This document shows positions 1 through 10,225 of a stretch of DNA of 64,000 bases, piece after piece. The translations under genes and the position numbers were made by a program. The stretch's first letter is position 1. Each line of letters starts with the position of its first letter. The stretch covers positions 3,100,001 through 3,164,000 of the forward strand of contig NZ_CP151996.1 of assembly GCF_038593855.1 (NCBI RefSeq). Reading direction: 5' to 3'. The DNA is from Lysinibacillus sp. FSL M8-0337. GTDB taxonomy: Bacteria; Bacillota; Bacilli; Bacillales_A; Planococcaceae. The notes under the pieces are model-generated. The model saw only the letters and a program-made list of their open reading frames with translations, was not told the origin of the DNA and ran no database searches.

Positions 1-132
1 GGTCTAGTTGTCTATACCAATTATAGTGTGTTCATTTGAAAATAAAAAGTAATTTTTACAATTTTTCTTATTTTTCTTTCAATTTAACAAAAAAGTCCTG
101 ACTTAAAATAAGCTAATCCCAATAGAAAAAGG

Positions 133-430
133 GGCTGGGACAAAAGAGAAAAAGTGTTAGATTGACTGCCATCAATCTAACACTTTTTTGCTGCGCCGTT
201 GTTGTCCGCTTCGGCGGCGCTTTCCGCTCAGCACAGTAAGCCGCAACCCTCGCTAACGCGCGGAATGCCAGCGTCTTACGGTGTGTGCGTTCTGAGCAGG
301 AGTCACCGCCTTCGCTACCAACAACTAGTGAACACTTCTATTTTTTTGCAAATAGCCAAGTTCCCATAATAGCAAAAATTTACGAACACCTTTCCTCTGT
401 TCCTTAAATTTTTTTAGTTATGTCCCAGCC
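133..430. repeat. Dispersed intergenic repeat, copy 1 (terminal inverted repeats)
   Basis: The element opens with GGCTGGGACA (133-142) and closes with its reverse complement TGTCCCAGCC (421-430). Inside are a 17-bp stem hairpin (149-165 paired with 172-188, loop 166-171) and a second GC-rich hairpin (193-198 with 215-220). A close copy lies at 48894-49137, identical for the first ~50 bases but lacking an internal block of roughly 55-65 bases. There is no ORF inside. This may be a MITE-like element or a structured RNA repeat; which one is unresolved. Confidence 0.8.
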
Positions 431-558
431 TCATTTTTCTGTAAGCGTTGCTATCCGCTTCCATTAACGAATGCTCTTCTAAATTTTATATCTTTAAAAG
501 AAAGACTAGCAAAATTTACGACTTTGCCCTATCTACATTCTAGCACTCTATGTATGGA

Positions 559-764
559 CGAATCCCGATAGTGCCGTAATGCCAATGAAACATTCGTTTT
601 GAACCCGCAATTTGCAGGTGGGTGCCCTCTTCATAGCTTTAAACGTCCCTCTCCGTATGGGGCTTGTTTGCCACTACAAAATTAGATGGCTCCCGACGAT
701 ATAGTGTTCGGTCAAAACTGTTAAATAGAGTTAGCAGTTAGACAAACACATCAGGATTCGTATT
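559..764 (-). ncRNA. ssrS: 6S RNA (SsrS/BsrA type)
   Basis: Read on the minus strand the RNA begins near 764. Its 5' part (760-750, CGAATCCTGAT) pairs with its 3' part (569-559, ATCGGGATTCG) to give the long closing stem expected of 6S RNA. Internal features include a GTGGCAAACAAGCCCC segment and GGGCACCCACCTGC paired with GCGGGTTC. B. subtilis carries 6S-1 RNA (bsrA) near aspS, which matches this position just downstream of aspS. 6S RNA binds the housekeeping RNA polymerase holoenzyme by mimicking an open promoter. The ends are estimated; no clear terminator was seen. Confidence 0.82.
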
Positions 765-770
765 ACAGTT

Positions 771-799
771 ATCATAACACCATATTTCAGATAATTCAA
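771..799 (-). promoter_or_regulatory. SigA-type promoter of 6S RNA
   Basis: On the minus strand TTGAAT (799-794), a 17-base spacer and TATGAT (776-771) form a good housekeeping promoter. It places the start near 764, just before the 6S closing stem. It lies downstream of the aspS terminator, so 6S RNA is probably an independent transcription unit. Confidence 0.75.
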
Positions 800-830
800 A
801 CGATTTCTAGCGATAATTTCGAAATAAACA

Positions 831-876
831 AAAAATACCTAGATTCCCAACATTTATTGTTAGAGAATCTAGGTAT
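831..876 (-). terminator. Rho-independent terminator of hisS-aspS
   Basis: A perfect 12-bp stem (876-865 with 846-835, ATACCTAGATTC / GAATCTAGGTAT) is followed on the minus strand by a run of U (835-831). It begins 13 bases after the aspS stop. Confidence 0.9.
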
Positions 877-888
877 TCTGTATTGTTT

Positions 889-2658
889 TTATCTTTTAAA
901 AGATTTAATCGCGAGACTTAATTCGCTTAATTGATCAGGAGATACTTCGCTTGGCGCATCCGTTAATAAGCAACTTGCGCTTGCTGTTTTCGGGAATGCA
1001 ATTGTATCACGTAAATTCGTACGTCCTGCAAGTAGCATAACGAAACGGTCAAGACCAAATGCAAGACCAGCATGAGGAGGAACACCGTATTCAAATGCTT
1101 CTAATAAGAAGCCGAATTGCGCTTTTGCTTCCTCTTCTGTGAAACCGAGTAGTTTAAACATTTTTTCTTGTAAATCACGCTCATAAATACGTAGTGAACC
1201 ACCGCCAAGCTCATAACCGTTTAACACGATATCGTAAGCTTGTGCACGCACTGCAGCAGGATTTGTATCCATTAACTCGATATCTTCGTCAAATGGACGT
1301 GTGAATGGATGATGCGCTGCATAATAGCGACCATCTTCTTCAGAGTACTCGAACAACGGCCAGTCCGTAATCCATAAGAAGGCAAATTGAGATTCATCGA
1401 TTAAGCCTAAATCTTGACCTAATTTTGTACGAAGAGCACCTAGAGATGCCGCCACTATAGGAGCTTTGTCAGCTACGAATACTAAAATATCACCAATTTC
1501 AGCACCCATGCGCTCCATTAAAGCCGCTGCTAACGCTTCATCGAAGAATTTTGCGATAGGTCCATTTAAACCTTCTTCTGTTACTTTCAACCAAGCAAGA
1601 CCTTTTGCCCCGTAAATACCAACGAATTTTGTAAGTTCGTCCATATCTTTACGTGAATATTTATCAGCCGCACCTTTGATGTTAATACTTTTCACTTGCT
1701 TGCCTTGCGCTACTGTATCAGCAAACACCTTGAAATCACAGCCATCAAAAATATCATTTAATGCTACTAGCTCTAAACCGAAGCGAACATCTGGTTTATC
1801 TGAGCCATAACGATCCATCGCTTCTTGGTATTTCATACGTTGGAACGGTGCTGGAATGTCAATACCTTTTACATCCTTCATAACGGCTTGAATTAAACGT
1901 TCATTCATTTCCAAAATTTCTTCTTGTGTTAAGAAGCTTGTTTCAATGTCCACTTGAGTAAATTCAGGTTGACGGTCAGCACGTAAATCTTCGTCACGGA
2001 AACAACGAGCGATTTGGAAATACTTCTCAAAACCTGCTACCATTAATAATTGTTTAAATAGTTGCGGAGATTGCGGTAAGGCATAAAACTCTCCCTCATG
2101 TACACGTGATGGTACTAGGTAGTCACGGGCACCTTCTGGCGTTGATTTTGTTAAAATTGGCGTTTCTACTTCTAAGAAACCTTCATTTTGTAAAAAGTTA
2201 CGAATTGTACGTGTTACGTCTGAACGCATTTTGAACGTATCAAACATCACTGGACGACGTAAATCTAGATAACGATATTTTAATCGTAAGTCTTCTGAAA
2301 CGTCTGTGCGATCTTCAATTTGGAAAGGCGGCGTCTTTGCTGTATTAATAACAATTAGGCTTGTCGCTTCAACCTCGATTTTTCCGTTTGGCACATTCGG
2401 GTTGATTTGATCTTCTGCACGAAGAATAACTTTCCCTTCAACTTCGATTACGTATTCGCTACGCACTTTATCAGCTAAAGCATGTGCTTCTGCTACATCA
2501 GGGCTAAATACAACTTGTGTAATACCTGTACGGTCACGTAGGTCGATAAAAATTAGACCACCTAAATCGCGACGGCGTTGCACCCAACCTTTCAATACAA
2601 CGTGTTCGCCTTGTAACGTTTCAGAAAGTTCGTTACTAGCATGAGTTCTTTTTGCCAT
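889..2658 (-). CDS. aspS: Aspartate--tRNA ligase
   Basis: Charges tRNA-Asp with aspartate in the cytosol; a class II synthetase of 589 aa, the normal bacterial length. The N-terminal OB-fold anticodon-binding domain covers about residues 1-110. Class II motif 2 is visible as [14 protein letters not shown] (220-233), and motif 3 as [15 protein letters not shown] near the C-terminus. A bacterial GAD-type insertion lies between them. The start is supported by GGAGGAAA upstream of ATG. It sits 28 bases after hisS and shares the hisS T-box leader, as in B. subtilis. The C-terminal end is followed directly by the terminator. Confidence 0.97.
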   Translation of the reverse strand: MAKRTHASNELSETLQGEHVVLKGWVQRRRDLGGLIFIDLRDRTGITQVVFSPDVAEAHALADKVRSEYVIEVEGKVILRAEDQINPNVPNGKIEVEATSLIVINTAKTPPFQIEDRTDVSEDLRLKYRYLDLRRPVMFDTFKMRSDVTRTIRNFLQNEGFLEVETPILTKSTPEGARDYLVPSRVHEGEFYALPQSPQLFKQLLMVAGFEKYFQIARCFRDEDLRADRQPEFTQVDIETSFLTQEEILEMNERLIQAVMKDVKGIDIPAPFQRMKYQEAMDRYGSDKPDVRFGLELVALNDIFDGCDFKVFADTVAQGKQVKSINIKGAADKYSRKDMDELTKFVGIYGAKGLAWLKVTEEGLNGPIAKFFDEALAAALMERMGAEIGDILVFVADKAPIVAASLGALRTKLGQDLGLIDESQFAFLWITDWPLFEYSEEDGRYYAAHHPFTRPFDEDIELMDTNPAAVRAQAYDIVLNGYELGGGSLRIYERDLQEKMFKLLGFTEEEAKAQFGFLLEAFEYGVPPHAGLAFGLDRFVMLLAGRTNLRDTIAFPKTASASCLLTDAPSEVSPDQLSELSLAIKSFKR

Positions 2659-2686
2659 TTTGTATTTCCTCCAACATCTATATCAT

Positions 2687-3949
2687 TTATTTAAGTAAGT
2701 AGTTCACTAATTCTGAGAAAGCGACTTTTTGTTGCTCCCCAGATGCCATATGTTTGACTGTCGCTGCTTGTTCTTCCATTTCTGTTTCACCTAAGACGAT
2801 TGTATATTGAGCACCTAATCGGTCTGCAGATTTCATTTGGGCTTTCATTTTACGATCTAGGTAATCCATGTCGGTTGCAATGCCTTTTGCACGGAATGAA
2901 CTTGTTAGCTCTACTGCCTTTAGCTTTGCTTCAGCACCCATGGCAATCATGTAAACATCTAACGATGATTCTGTATCTAACTCCACTGCTTCGGCTTCAA
3001 GCGCTAATAATAAACGCTCAATACTTAACGCAAAGCCTATACCTGGTACATTAGGACCACCAATTTCCTCTACTAATCCATTGTAACGACCGCCACCACA
3101 AAGTGTTGTGATAGCACCAAAGCCATCAGCAGTAGACATAATTTCAAATGTAGTATGGTTATAGTAGTCAAGACCGCGTACTAAGTTTGGATCTACTTCA
3201 TACGTAATACCAAGCGTATCTAAATATGATTTAACTTGAGCGAAATATGCCGCTGAATCGTCTGTTAAAAAATCAGTTAATGCAGGTGCAGAAGCCATTA
3301 ATGGATGCTCACGGTCTACTTTACAATCTAAAATACGTAACGGATTTTTTTGCAAACGATTTTGGCAATCTGCACAAAACTCGTGAATATGTGGCTCGAA
3401 ATGGTTAATCAACGCTGTCCGATGGGCATCACGTGTTTCTTTATCCCCAAGAGAGTTGATTACTAATTTTAAATCCTTTAAGCCTGTTGATTCATAAATG
3501 TCCATAGCTAGTGCAATGACTTCAGCATCAATAGCAGGATCCGCTGAGCCAATTGCTTCAACGCCGAATTGCACAAATTGACGGTAACGACCAGCCTGTT
3601 GGCGTTCATAACGGAACATTGGTCCAATATAAGATAGCTTGACAGGCTGATCAGGTGCCCCAAACATTTTATGTTCTACATAGGCACGTACAACGCCGGC
3701 TGTATTTTCAGGGCGCAATGTTAATGAACGACCCCCGCGGTCTTCAAATGTATACATCTCCTTTTGGACGACATCCGTTGTTTCACCAACACCGCGTGCA
3801 AATAAATCTGTTTGTTCAAAAATCGGCGTACGAATTTCGTTATATCGATAGACACGACATATATCACGAATAATCGATTCAACCTTTTGCCATTTTTCTG
3901 ATTGACCTGGCAATATGTCTTGTGTTCCTCGTGGCACTTTAAAAGTCAT
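2687..3949 (-). CDS. hisS: Histidine--tRNA ligase
   Basis: Charges tRNA-His; a class II synthetase of 420 aa. The N-terminus has the family start [11 protein letters not shown]. The histidine-binding segment [15 protein letters not shown] is near residue 257, and class II motif 3 ([15 protein letters not shown]) is near 305. The C-terminal anticodon-binding domain is complete. The start ATG has an AAGGAGGT ribosome site. It is the first gene of a two-gene hisS-aspS operon preceded by a T-box leader, so expression is expected to rise when a cognate tRNA is uncharged. Confidence 0.97.
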   Translation of the reverse strand: MTFKVPRGTQDILPGQSEKWQKVESIIRDICRVYRYNEIRTPIFEQTDLFARGVGETTDVVQKEMYTFEDRGGRSLTLRPENTAGVVRAYVEHKMFGAPDQPVKLSYIGPMFRYERQQAGRYRQFVQFGVEAIGSADPAIDAEVIALAMDIYESTGLKDLKLVINSLGDKETRDAHRTALINHFEPHIHEFCADCQNRLQKNPLRILDCKVDREHPLMASAPALTDFLTDDSAAYFAQVKSYLDTLGITYEVDPNLVRGLDYYNHTTFEIMSTADGFGAITTLCGGGRYNGLVEEIGGPNVPGIGFALSIERLLLALEAEAVELDTESSLDVYMIAMGAEAKLKAVELTSSFRAKGIATDMDYLDRKMKAQMKSADRLGAQYTIVLGETEMEEQAATVKHMASGEQQKVAFSELVNYLLK

Positions 3950-4044
3950 GAAAATACCTCCTTTTCAATTGCTTATGAGCTAGCCTTCGTATGTAAAATA
4001 CGAACATACTGTAGATAGACCGACCTTGTTCAAAAGAAATCCAA

Positions 4045-4331
4045 CAAAAAAAGCCCTCGTCACCTTGCATAATTGCAAGGGACGAGAGCTGTATATGCTT
4101 CCGCGGTTCCACCCTAGTTGACGCATAACGTATACTGCGTCCTCCTCATAATCGGGTAACGGCCGATTCCGTTTTTTCCTACTAAGTATCCTTTTCAGAA
4201 AAAAGCCTCTCAAGTGTTATTCGCCTTATACATTTTTGTAGGAAAGATTGCAGCCTAAGTCTTTCCCTCTCTTTTCCAATAGAGGTATATGCTACTTGCT
4301 TGGTCATAAGCGGTTAATCATTTTTTGATTA
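4045..4331 (-). promoter_or_regulatory. T-box riboswitch leader of hisS-aspS
   Basis: The minus strand carries the T-box sequence AGGGTGGAACCGCG (4115-4102), followed by a terminator with a strong stem (CCTTGCA/TGCAAGG, extended by CTCGTC/GACGAG) and a U run at 4051-4045. Upstream are an AGAGAG motif and a stem-loop GGGAAAGA/TCTTTCC, as in T-box Stem I. The specifier region reads GGCGAATAACACTTGAG. Its codon could be AAC (4218-4216) or CAC (4216-4214); see findings. Uncharged tRNA binding would favour the antiterminator. Confidence 0.92.
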
Positions 4332-4337
4332 CCCTTT

Positions 4338-4366
4338 ATGTTAGTCACAACATAAGGTAATGTCAA
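4338..4366 (-). promoter_or_regulatory. Promoter of the hisS T-box leader
   Basis: TTGACA (4366-4361), a 17-base spacer and TAACAT (4343-4338) on the minus strand place the transcript start near 4331, upstream of Stem I. Confidence 0.7.
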
Positions 4367-4479
4367 CTATTTTCTTTTTTTTCATCTTACAGTTGTTAAA
4401 AAAACGATTTCCGTTACCTTTTTCCCTCGAATTTTAGCATAAAAGCATGGTAAAATAGCACAAGGAAAGGAGGGGTTCG

Positions 4480-6060
4480 ATGACGACAAAACTTATACAT
4501 AAAACTATTATCTTTGTCTTATTATTAGCATTTATGATACCACATATCAGCGACAAAGAACTAGCACTTGCCGATACAAGTGATTTAAAAGTTACTGGAA
4601 CCATACTTCATTTACGCGAAGGACCTGGGCTGTCTTACCCCATTATTACCACATTAGAAGAAGGCGATTCGTTAACATCTATCGGTCGCGAGGGAGACTG
4701 GATTCAAGTAAAAACAGGCGATTACGAAGGATGGGTAGCTTCATGGCTAACAGCATCCATAAATGAGCAACAAACAATAGATAAAACTGTTATTTCCCAA
4801 GTTGATCGTCTAAATATCCGTACGGAACCAGATATTGCGTCTCCTGTTCTTGGACAACTGTCAACAGGTAATCAAGCCACATTAATAACAGAAAATGGTG
4901 AATGGGCAAAGATCAATTGGAATGGGCTAATTGGTTGGGTATCTTCAGACTATGTGACGATTAATGAAAAAGCGGAAAAAACAACTACTGAACCAGTAGT
5001 TGAAGTATCTACAACAACCGAATCGAAAGGGACTACTTTTACGATTTTAGTCGATACGTTAAATGTCCGAAAAAAAGCCGATTTAACATCCAAAATTCTA
5101 GGGACTGTTTCCAAAGGACAATCTTATAAGGTGCTTGCTCAAGAGCACAATTGGGTGCAAATTCAATATAGTAACAAAAAAGCTGGTTGGGTATATAGTT
5201 TCTATGGGACATTTTCAAATGCGGTGAAAACGACTTCGAAAACAGCAACATCATCTTCATCATCAACACTTGAATCTGTCACAATTATTTATAATGGCAC
5301 CAACTTACGCACAGATGCGACAACCACTGCGGAAGTTGTGCAACGTGTAGATGCAGGTGAAACTTTTCCCATTGTAGGGGCTAAAGATGATTTTTACGAA
5401 ATTCAATTAGAAGATAAAACCGCTTTCGTTGCCAATTGGGTTGTGACTACTTCTCAAAATAATGCAGCAACAAAAACAACTACCAAAACAAAGTCTGAGC
5501 CACGAAAAAAGGGCACTTTAAACGGACTAACAATTGTCGTAGATCCAGGGCACGGTGGAAATGACCATGGAACGACTGGACAACGCGGGACGGATGAAAA
5601 GGACATTACATTGAAAACGGCATCTCTGCTTGCTTCCAAGTTAAGTGCAGCAGGTGCAAATGTTGTCATGACACGTGAATCAGATGAATATGTAGCACTT
5701 CGTAAACGGGTGTCCATTGCCCACCAGCATGATGCGGACGCTTTTATCAGTATTCACTATGATGCAACTGACAATAGCTCAATTTCTGGCTTTACCTCCT
5801 ATTATTTAAACAACAATCAAAAAGGGCTTGCTGAAGCCATACACAATGGATTAGCTAGTAAAGTTAATTTGAAAGATCGTGGTACACAACAAGGGAATTA
5901 TTTAGTACTACGTGAAAATCGACAAAAAGCAGTGCTGATCGAGCTCGGTTTTTTAAGTAACGCCAATGAAGAAAGAGTTATTACAACAGCTAAATTCAGA
6001 GAACAAGCCTCACTTGGCATCTATCAAGGCATTTTAGATTATTTTGATGCACACGAATAA
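4480..6060 (+). CDS. yrvJ: Secreted N-acetylmuramoyl-L-alanine amidase with SH3b repeats (YrvJ-like)
   Basis: Predicted cell-wall hydrolase of 526 aa that cleaves the bond between N-acetylmuramic acid and L-alanine. A signal peptide covers about residues 1-32. Four bacterial SH3 domains follow (roughly 35-95, 103-160, 183-245 and 265-325), each with the LNIR/LNVR/LHLR-type strand and a GWV ending; they probably bind the wall. The C-terminal Amidase_3 domain (about 347-526) shows VVDPGHGG, the zinc-ligand Glu region, IHYDA and a late catalytic-type Glu in VLIELGFLSN. The start has GGAGGGG upstream. It is transcribed opposite to its neighbours. B. subtilis has yrvJ at the same position beside hisS and dtd. 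Confidence 0.93.
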   Translation: MTTKLIHKTIIFVLLLAFMIPHISDKELALADTSDLKVTGTILHLREGPGLSYPIITTLEEGDSLTSIGREGDWIQVKTGDYEGWVASWLTASINEQQTIDKTVISQVDRLNIRTEPDIASPVLGQLSTGNQATLITENGEWAKINWNGLIGWVSSDYVTINEKAEKTTTEPVVEVSTTTESKGTTFTILVDTLNVRKKADLTSKILGTVSKGQSYKVLAQEHNWVQIQYSNKKAGWVYSFYGTFSNAVKTTSKTATSSSSSTLESVTIIYNGTNLRTDATTTAEVVQRVDAGETFPIVGAKDDFYEIQLEDKTAFVANWVVTTSQNNAATKTTTKTKSEPRKKGTLNGLTIVVDPGHGGNDHGTTGQRGTDEKDITLKTASLLASKLSAAGANVVMTRESDEYVALRKRVSIAHQHDADAFISIHYDATDNSSISGFTSYYLNNNQKGLAEAIHNGLASKVNLKDRGTQQGNYLVLRENRQKAVLIELGFLSNANEERVITTAKFREQASLGIYQGILDYFDAHE

Positions 6061-6065
6061 AAAAG

Positions 6066-6105
6066 AACCTTCATTTTCTATATGCTTAAGAAAATGAAGG
6101 TTTTT
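6066..6105 (+). terminator. Terminator of yrvJ, probably bidirectional
   Basis: AACCTTCATTTTCT (6066-6079) pairs with AGAAAATGAAGGTT (6089-6102), followed by TTT. On the minus strand it also ends near the small convergent gene, so it may serve both. Confidence 0.8.
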
Positions 6106-6118
6106 ATATGTGATTTAT

Positions 6119-6352
6119 TTATGTTATCGCCAATGTGACCCATACAATTTCCTCCATGCGAATAAAGAAAGGTGTACGATTAATTTCGATAACAATATGG
6201 TCTGGTAATATGGAGGTCAAATGACCTTGTTGAATATTCTTCTTCGTTTGAACAACGATCATTTGGCCAATCATCATTTTCAGTGTTTCATATAAATAAG
6301 GATTCGACACTCTTCCCATTTGCGTCATCGAAATTGCACTTCCTTCCCGCAT
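6119..6352 (-). CDS. Small DUF2642-like protein
   Basis: A 77-aa protein whose body (MIGQMIVVQTKK...GHLTSILPDHIVIEI) resembles the DUF2642 family of short beta-rich proteins found in spore formers (for example YuzF). Its function is unknown. No signal peptide or membrane segment is seen. The first ATG (6352) lacks a clear ribosome site. An internal ATG at 6328 follows GGGAAGGAAGTG and is the likelier start, giving 69 aa. It is convergent with yrvJ and stands apart from dtd by 46 bases. Confidence 0.7.
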   Translation of the reverse strand: MREGSAISMTQMGRVSNPYLYETLKMMIGQMIVVQTKKNIQQGHLTSILPDHIVIEINRTPFFIRMEEIVWVTLAIT

Positions 6353-6398
6353 TTAGCCATTCTTTTTAGTATATGAAGGAATGATAGGAAATGTACCT

Positions 6399-6839
6399 CT
6401 ATTTTGACTCCAGTAGAATTGTGACAGGTCCATCATTTGTCAATGCAACATCCATCATCGCACCGAAAATCCCTGTTTCAACCTGTAGGCCATACCCTCG
6501 TAATGCATCATTGAATGCCTCCCACAAAGGAGCAGCCATTTCTGGTCTTGCCGCACTTGTAAAGCTTGGACGATTACCTTTTTTCGTATCTCCATACAAT
6601 GTAAATTGGGAAACCGATAGGATTGCGCCTCCATGCTCTAAAATAGAATGATTCATTTTCCCTTCACTATCTTCCCACAAGCGTAGATTAGCTATTTTTT
6701 TTGCTAGATAGGCCACGTCTTCTGTTGTATCTTCATGTGTAATGCCTACAAGAAGCACATAGCCACTATCAATAGCACCTGTTACTTCTCCTTGTACGGT
6801 AACAGATGCAGCCTTACTCCGCTGTAAAACTACTTTCAT
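6399..6839 (-). CDS. dtd: D-aminoacyl-tRNA deacylase
   Basis: Removes D-amino acids (and glycine from tRNA-Ala) mischarged onto tRNA. The 146-aa length is standard. Both family signatures are present: [17 protein letters not shown] in the middle and the Gly-cisPro loop [10 protein letters not shown] at the C-terminus. The start is supported by GAGGGG seven bases upstream. It lies 65 bases downstream of relA on the same strand, as in B. subtilis (yrvI), and is probably co-transcribed with it. Confidence 0.96.
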   Translation of the reverse strand: MKVVLQRSKAASVTVQGEVTGAIDSGYVLLVGITHEDTTEDVAYLAKKIANLRLWEDSEGKMNHSILEHGGAILSVSQFTLYGDTKKGNRPSFTSAARPEMAAPLWEAFNDALRGYGLQVETGIFGAMMDVALTNDGPVTILLESK

Positions 6840-6904
6840 AATGTTAAACCCCTCAATCTATCAAAATCTACACTATTCTTTTCTCTTGTTATTTGCTGTA
6901 GCTA

Positions 6905-9100
6905 TTAGTTAATTACACGTTGCACTGAATATATATCAGGTGTTTGTTTTATACGTTCAACAACCTTATGCAGATGGGAAATATTCGAAATTGAAATCGT
7001 TAGGTGAATAGTGGCAATTTTATCACGGTCAGCACGGCCACTCACAGCTAAAATGTTCGTTTTCGTCTCGCTTACGATTTGCATAATTTCATTTAAAATA
7101 CCAGGTCTATCAAAGGCAGATACCTCGATATCGACAGGATACTCTTTTTTCTCAGGTGTAAGCCCGTTCTCCCATTCAACTTCGATAATACGTTCCTGCT
7201 CATCCTCAATTTGAATATTTGGACAATCTGCACGGTGTACGGAAACACCTCGTCCTTTCGTAATAAAACCGACAATGTCATCACCTGGCACTGGTGTACA
7301 GCAACGAGACAATCGAATGAGCATATTGTCAATTCCTTTTACAATAACGCCAGACTCTGTGCGTTTTTGTGGAATAGGATTTTTCATTTTTTGCTCAATT
7401 TTTTCAAGTGCTTCTTCTTGTTCACGCTCTTTACGACGTTTTTCGGCTAAACGATTAACAACTTGTTGCGCTGTAATACCATTTACACCAACTGCGGCAT
7501 ATAAATCTTCTTCATTCGTGTAATTAAATTTATCGCAGACACGTTTTAAGTTTTCCGCTGACATTGTTTCTTTCATGTCGAAATCTTGCGCGCGAATTTC
7601 TTTTTCAATCATCTCTTTCCCTTTGATGATATTTTCTTCACGAAGATGACGCTTGAAAAACTGCTTGATTTTATTTTTTGCTTGGGATGATTGCGCAATT
7701 TTTAGCCAGTCACGACTTGGACCGAAAGATTGCTTTGATGTTAATATTTCAATAATATCACCCGTTTTTAATGGTGTATCGAGCGGCACCATCTTGCCAT
7801 TAATTTTTGCACCGATTGTACGATTACCGACTTCTGAATGCACACGGTATGCAAAATCGATAGGTACAGAACCAGCTGGCAATTCTATTACATCCCCTTC
7901 CGGTGTAAACACGTACACCATATCAGAGAATAAATCGAATTTTAAAGATTCCATGAACTCTTCGGCATTTGAAGACTCGTTTTGGAATTCTAATATTTCT
8001 CTAAACCAAGTTAATTTTTGATCGACATTTTGTTTTTCAATATCAATCTTTTTACCTTCTTTATAAGCCCAGTGAGCAGCGATCCCGTATTCAGCAATTT
8101 TATGCATTTCTTTTGTACGGATTTGTACTTCTAGAGGATCTCCGTATGGACCAATGACCGTTGTATGCAACGATTGATACAAGTTTTGCTTTGGCATTGC
8201 AATATAATCTTTAAAACGCCCAGGCATCGGCTTCCATAATGTATGCACAATACCTAACACTGCATAGCAATCTTTTATGCTATCAACTAAAACGCGAATG
8301 GCTAACAAATCATAAATTTCGTTAAATTGCTTTTTTTGGAGCACCATTTTACGATAGATGCTGTATATATGTTTCGGACGACCATAAATATCCGCATCAA
8401 TTTCGACTTCAGAAAGCTGGGATTTCATTTCTCCCATAACATTGTCTAAATAAGCCTCACGTTCATCGCGCTTCTTCTTCATGAGACTGACAATACGGTA
8501 ATATTGCTGTGGATTTAAATAACGTAGTGCAGTATCCTCCAGCTCCCATTTTACTGTCGAAATTCCTAGACGATGTGCAAGGGGAGCAAAAATTTCAAGC
8601 GTTTCTTTCGAAATACGGCGTTGTTTTTCAGCAGGTAAATGCTTTAAGGTACGCATATTGTGCAAACGATCCGCAAGCTTAATTAAGATAACGCGAATAT
8701 CCTGTGCCATAGCGACAAACATTTTACGGTGATTTTCCGCCTGCTGTGCTTCTTTCGATAAATATTTTATTTTCCCCAGCTTCGTCACACCATCAACGAG
8801 CATTGCTACTTCCTCGCCAAATTCACGGACTAGGTCATCACGTGTAAATTCCGTATCTTCGACAACATCGTGTAAAAAGCCTGCTGCCACAGTTTCTGGA
8901 TCCATTTGTAATTCAGCTAAAATACCGGCAACTTGCACTGGGTGAATAATATACGGTTCACCAGAGCTACGGAATTGCTCAATATGCGCATCTCTTGCCA
9001 ATTCATATGCTTTTTTCACGAATGCGACATTTTCCTCATTCATGTAGGATTTGACTAACTCAAAAACGTCCTCAGGAGTCAAAATTTGCTCTTTCGCCAT
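6905..9100 (-). CDS. relA: Bifunctional (p)ppGpp synthetase/hydrolase
   Basis: Makes (p)ppGpp from ATP and GTP/GDP during amino acid starvation and also hydrolyses it. It is 731 aa, the normal length of the long Rel enzymes. The N-terminal HD hydrolase domain shows HDVVEDT (about 75-81) and the [10 protein letters not shown] segment. The synthetase domain shows [11 protein letters not shown] and EVQIRT. The TGS domain lies near 395-455, a zinc-finger-like region contains CCTPVPGD, and a C-terminal ACT domain starts near 655. The ribosome site AAGGTGG supports the start. Both catalytic centres look intact, so it should be bifunctional. Confidence 0.96.
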   Translation of the reverse strand: MAKEQILTPEDVFELVKSYMNEENVAFVKKAYELARDAHIEQFRSSGEPYIIHPVQVAGILAELQMDPETVAAGFLHDVVEDTEFTRDDLVREFGEEVAMLVDGVTKLGKIKYLSKEAQQAENHRKMFVAMAQDIRVILIKLADRLHNMRTLKHLPAEKQRRISKETLEIFAPLAHRLGISTVKWELEDTALRYLNPQQYYRIVSLMKKKRDEREAYLDNVMGEMKSQLSEVEIDADIYGRPKHIYSIYRKMVLQKKQFNEIYDLLAIRVLVDSIKDCYAVLGIVHTLWKPMPGRFKDYIAMPKQNLYQSLHTTVIGPYGDPLEVQIRTKEMHKIAEYGIAAHWAYKEGKKIDIEKQNVDQKLTWFREILEFQNESSNAEEFMESLKFDLFSDMVYVFTPEGDVIELPAGSVPIDFAYRVHSEVGNRTIGAKINGKMVPLDTPLKTGDIIEILTSKQSFGPSRDWLKIAQSSQAKNKIKQFFKRHLREENIIKGKEMIEKEIRAQDFDMKETMSAENLKRVCDKFNYTNEEDLYAAVGVNGITAQQVVNRLAEKRRKEREQEEALEKIEQKMKNPIPQKRTESGVIVKGIDNMLIRLSRCCTPVPGDDIVGFITKGRGVSVHRADCPNIQIEDEQERIIEVEWENGLTPEKKEYPVDIEVSAFDRPGILNEIMQIVSETKTNILAVSGRADRDKIATIHLTISISNISHLHKVVERIKQTPDIYSVQRVIN

Positions 9101-9252
9101 AACATGTCCACCTTGCTCGTCAAATTTTTCAGATTAGATATAAACTTAATTGTATAAAAAATAGAGGTCGATTGTAAAGGGACTGTGTCATATAGTTTAG
9201 ATAATATCGTGAACAAGTTTCATAAATGGAAAAAATATTCATTATTATAAAT

Positions 9253-9296
9253 AAAAAGACCCTTTGCTAGGCTGATTTGCTTCGCAAAGAGTCTTT
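9253..9296 (-). terminator. Terminator of psuK-psuG
   Basis: On the minus strand AAAGACTCTTTGCGAAG pairs with CTAGCAAAGGGTCTTT, followed by a U-rich tract. It starts 11 bases after the psuG stop. The remaining stretch 9101-9252 upstream of relA shows only AT-rich sequence. Confidence 0.85.
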
Positions 9297-9306
9297 CATT
9301 TACTTG

Positions 9307-10221
9307 TTAGTTTGCTTTGTTGTAAGCCACTGCAATTTTCGCACCAACTACTGCATTGTTTTTCACTAATGCGATATTAGCATCAAGGCTCTTACCTTCT
9401 GTTAACTCTTTTACTTTACCAAGTAAGAATGGTGTTACGTTTTTACCTTGGATACCATTTTCTTCAGCTTCTTGTAAAGCCTTTTCAATAATGCTTGTGA
9501 TGAATTCATGCTCTAGTGCATCGACTTCAGGGATAGGGTTTGCAATAACTGCGCCGCCTTGTAAGCCTAAATCCCACTTAGCACGCAACATTGCTGCAAC
9601 TTCTTCTGGTGTATCTAGTTTAAAGTTGACATCAAATCCACTTTGGCGAGTGTAGAATGCTGGAAGCTCAGACGTGCCATATCCAACTACTGGTACACCT
9701 TTTGTTTCAAGATATTCTAATGTTAAACCGATATCTAATATAGATTTCGCACCTGCACAAATAACAGCTACATTTGTTTGTGCTAATTCTTCTAAGTCTG
9801 CTGAAATATCCATTGTTGTTTCAGCACCACGGTGTACACCACCGATACCACCTGTAACGAAAATATCAATGCCTGCAAGCTCAGCGCAAATCATTGTTGC
9901 AGCAACTGTTGTCGCACCTAATTTTTTCGTAGCCAATAAATAGCCTAAGTCGCGACGAGAAGTTTTTGCAACACCTTGTGCATTCCCAAACATTTCAAGT
10001 TCTTCGTCAGATAAACCGATTTTAATTTTCCCATCAATAAGCGCGATTGTTGCAGGCACCGCACCGTTATCACGAATAATTTGCTCTACTTCACGTGCTG
10101 TTTGTACGTTTTGAGGATATGGCATACCATGTGAAATGATTGTTGACTCTAATGCAACAATGGGTAGCCCTTTTGCTTGTCCAGCTTTTACTTCTTCTGA
10201 TAATACGATGAATTCTTTCAT
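9307..10221 (-). CDS. psuG: Pseudouridine-5'-phosphate glycosidase
   Basis: Cleaves pseudouridine 5'-phosphate to uracil and ribose 5-phosphate (reversible), the second step of pseudouridine breakdown. The family block [20 protein letters not shown] and the active-site-type [11 protein letters not shown] segment are intact. The start is set at 10221 ([10 protein letters not shown], 304 aa) because GGAGGAA lies 8 bases upstream; an earlier ATG at 10242 overlaps that ribosome site. It follows psuK by 4 bases, so the pair is co-transcribed. Uptake of pseudouridine is not obviously encoded beside it. Confidence 0.95.
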   Translation of the reverse strand: MKEFIVLSEEVKAGQAKGLPIVALESTIISHGMPYPQNVQTAREVEQIIRDNGAVPATIALIDGKIKIGLSDEELEMFGNAQGVAKTSRRDLGYLLATKKLGATTVAATMICAELAGIDIFVTGGIGGVHRGAETTMDISADLEELAQTNVAVICAGAKSILDIGLTLEYLETKGVPVVGYGTSELPAFYTRQSGFDVNFKLDTPEEVAAMLRAKWDLGLQGGAVIANPIPEVDALEHEFITSIIEKALQEAEENGIQGKNVTPFLLGKVKELTEGKSLDANIALVKNNAVVGAKIAVAYNKAN

Positions 10222-10225
10222 GATG

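Noticed and set aside
3980..4213. 77-codon frame in the hisS leader
   Set aside because: It runs through the T-box antiterminator and terminator, whose pairing explains the sequence.
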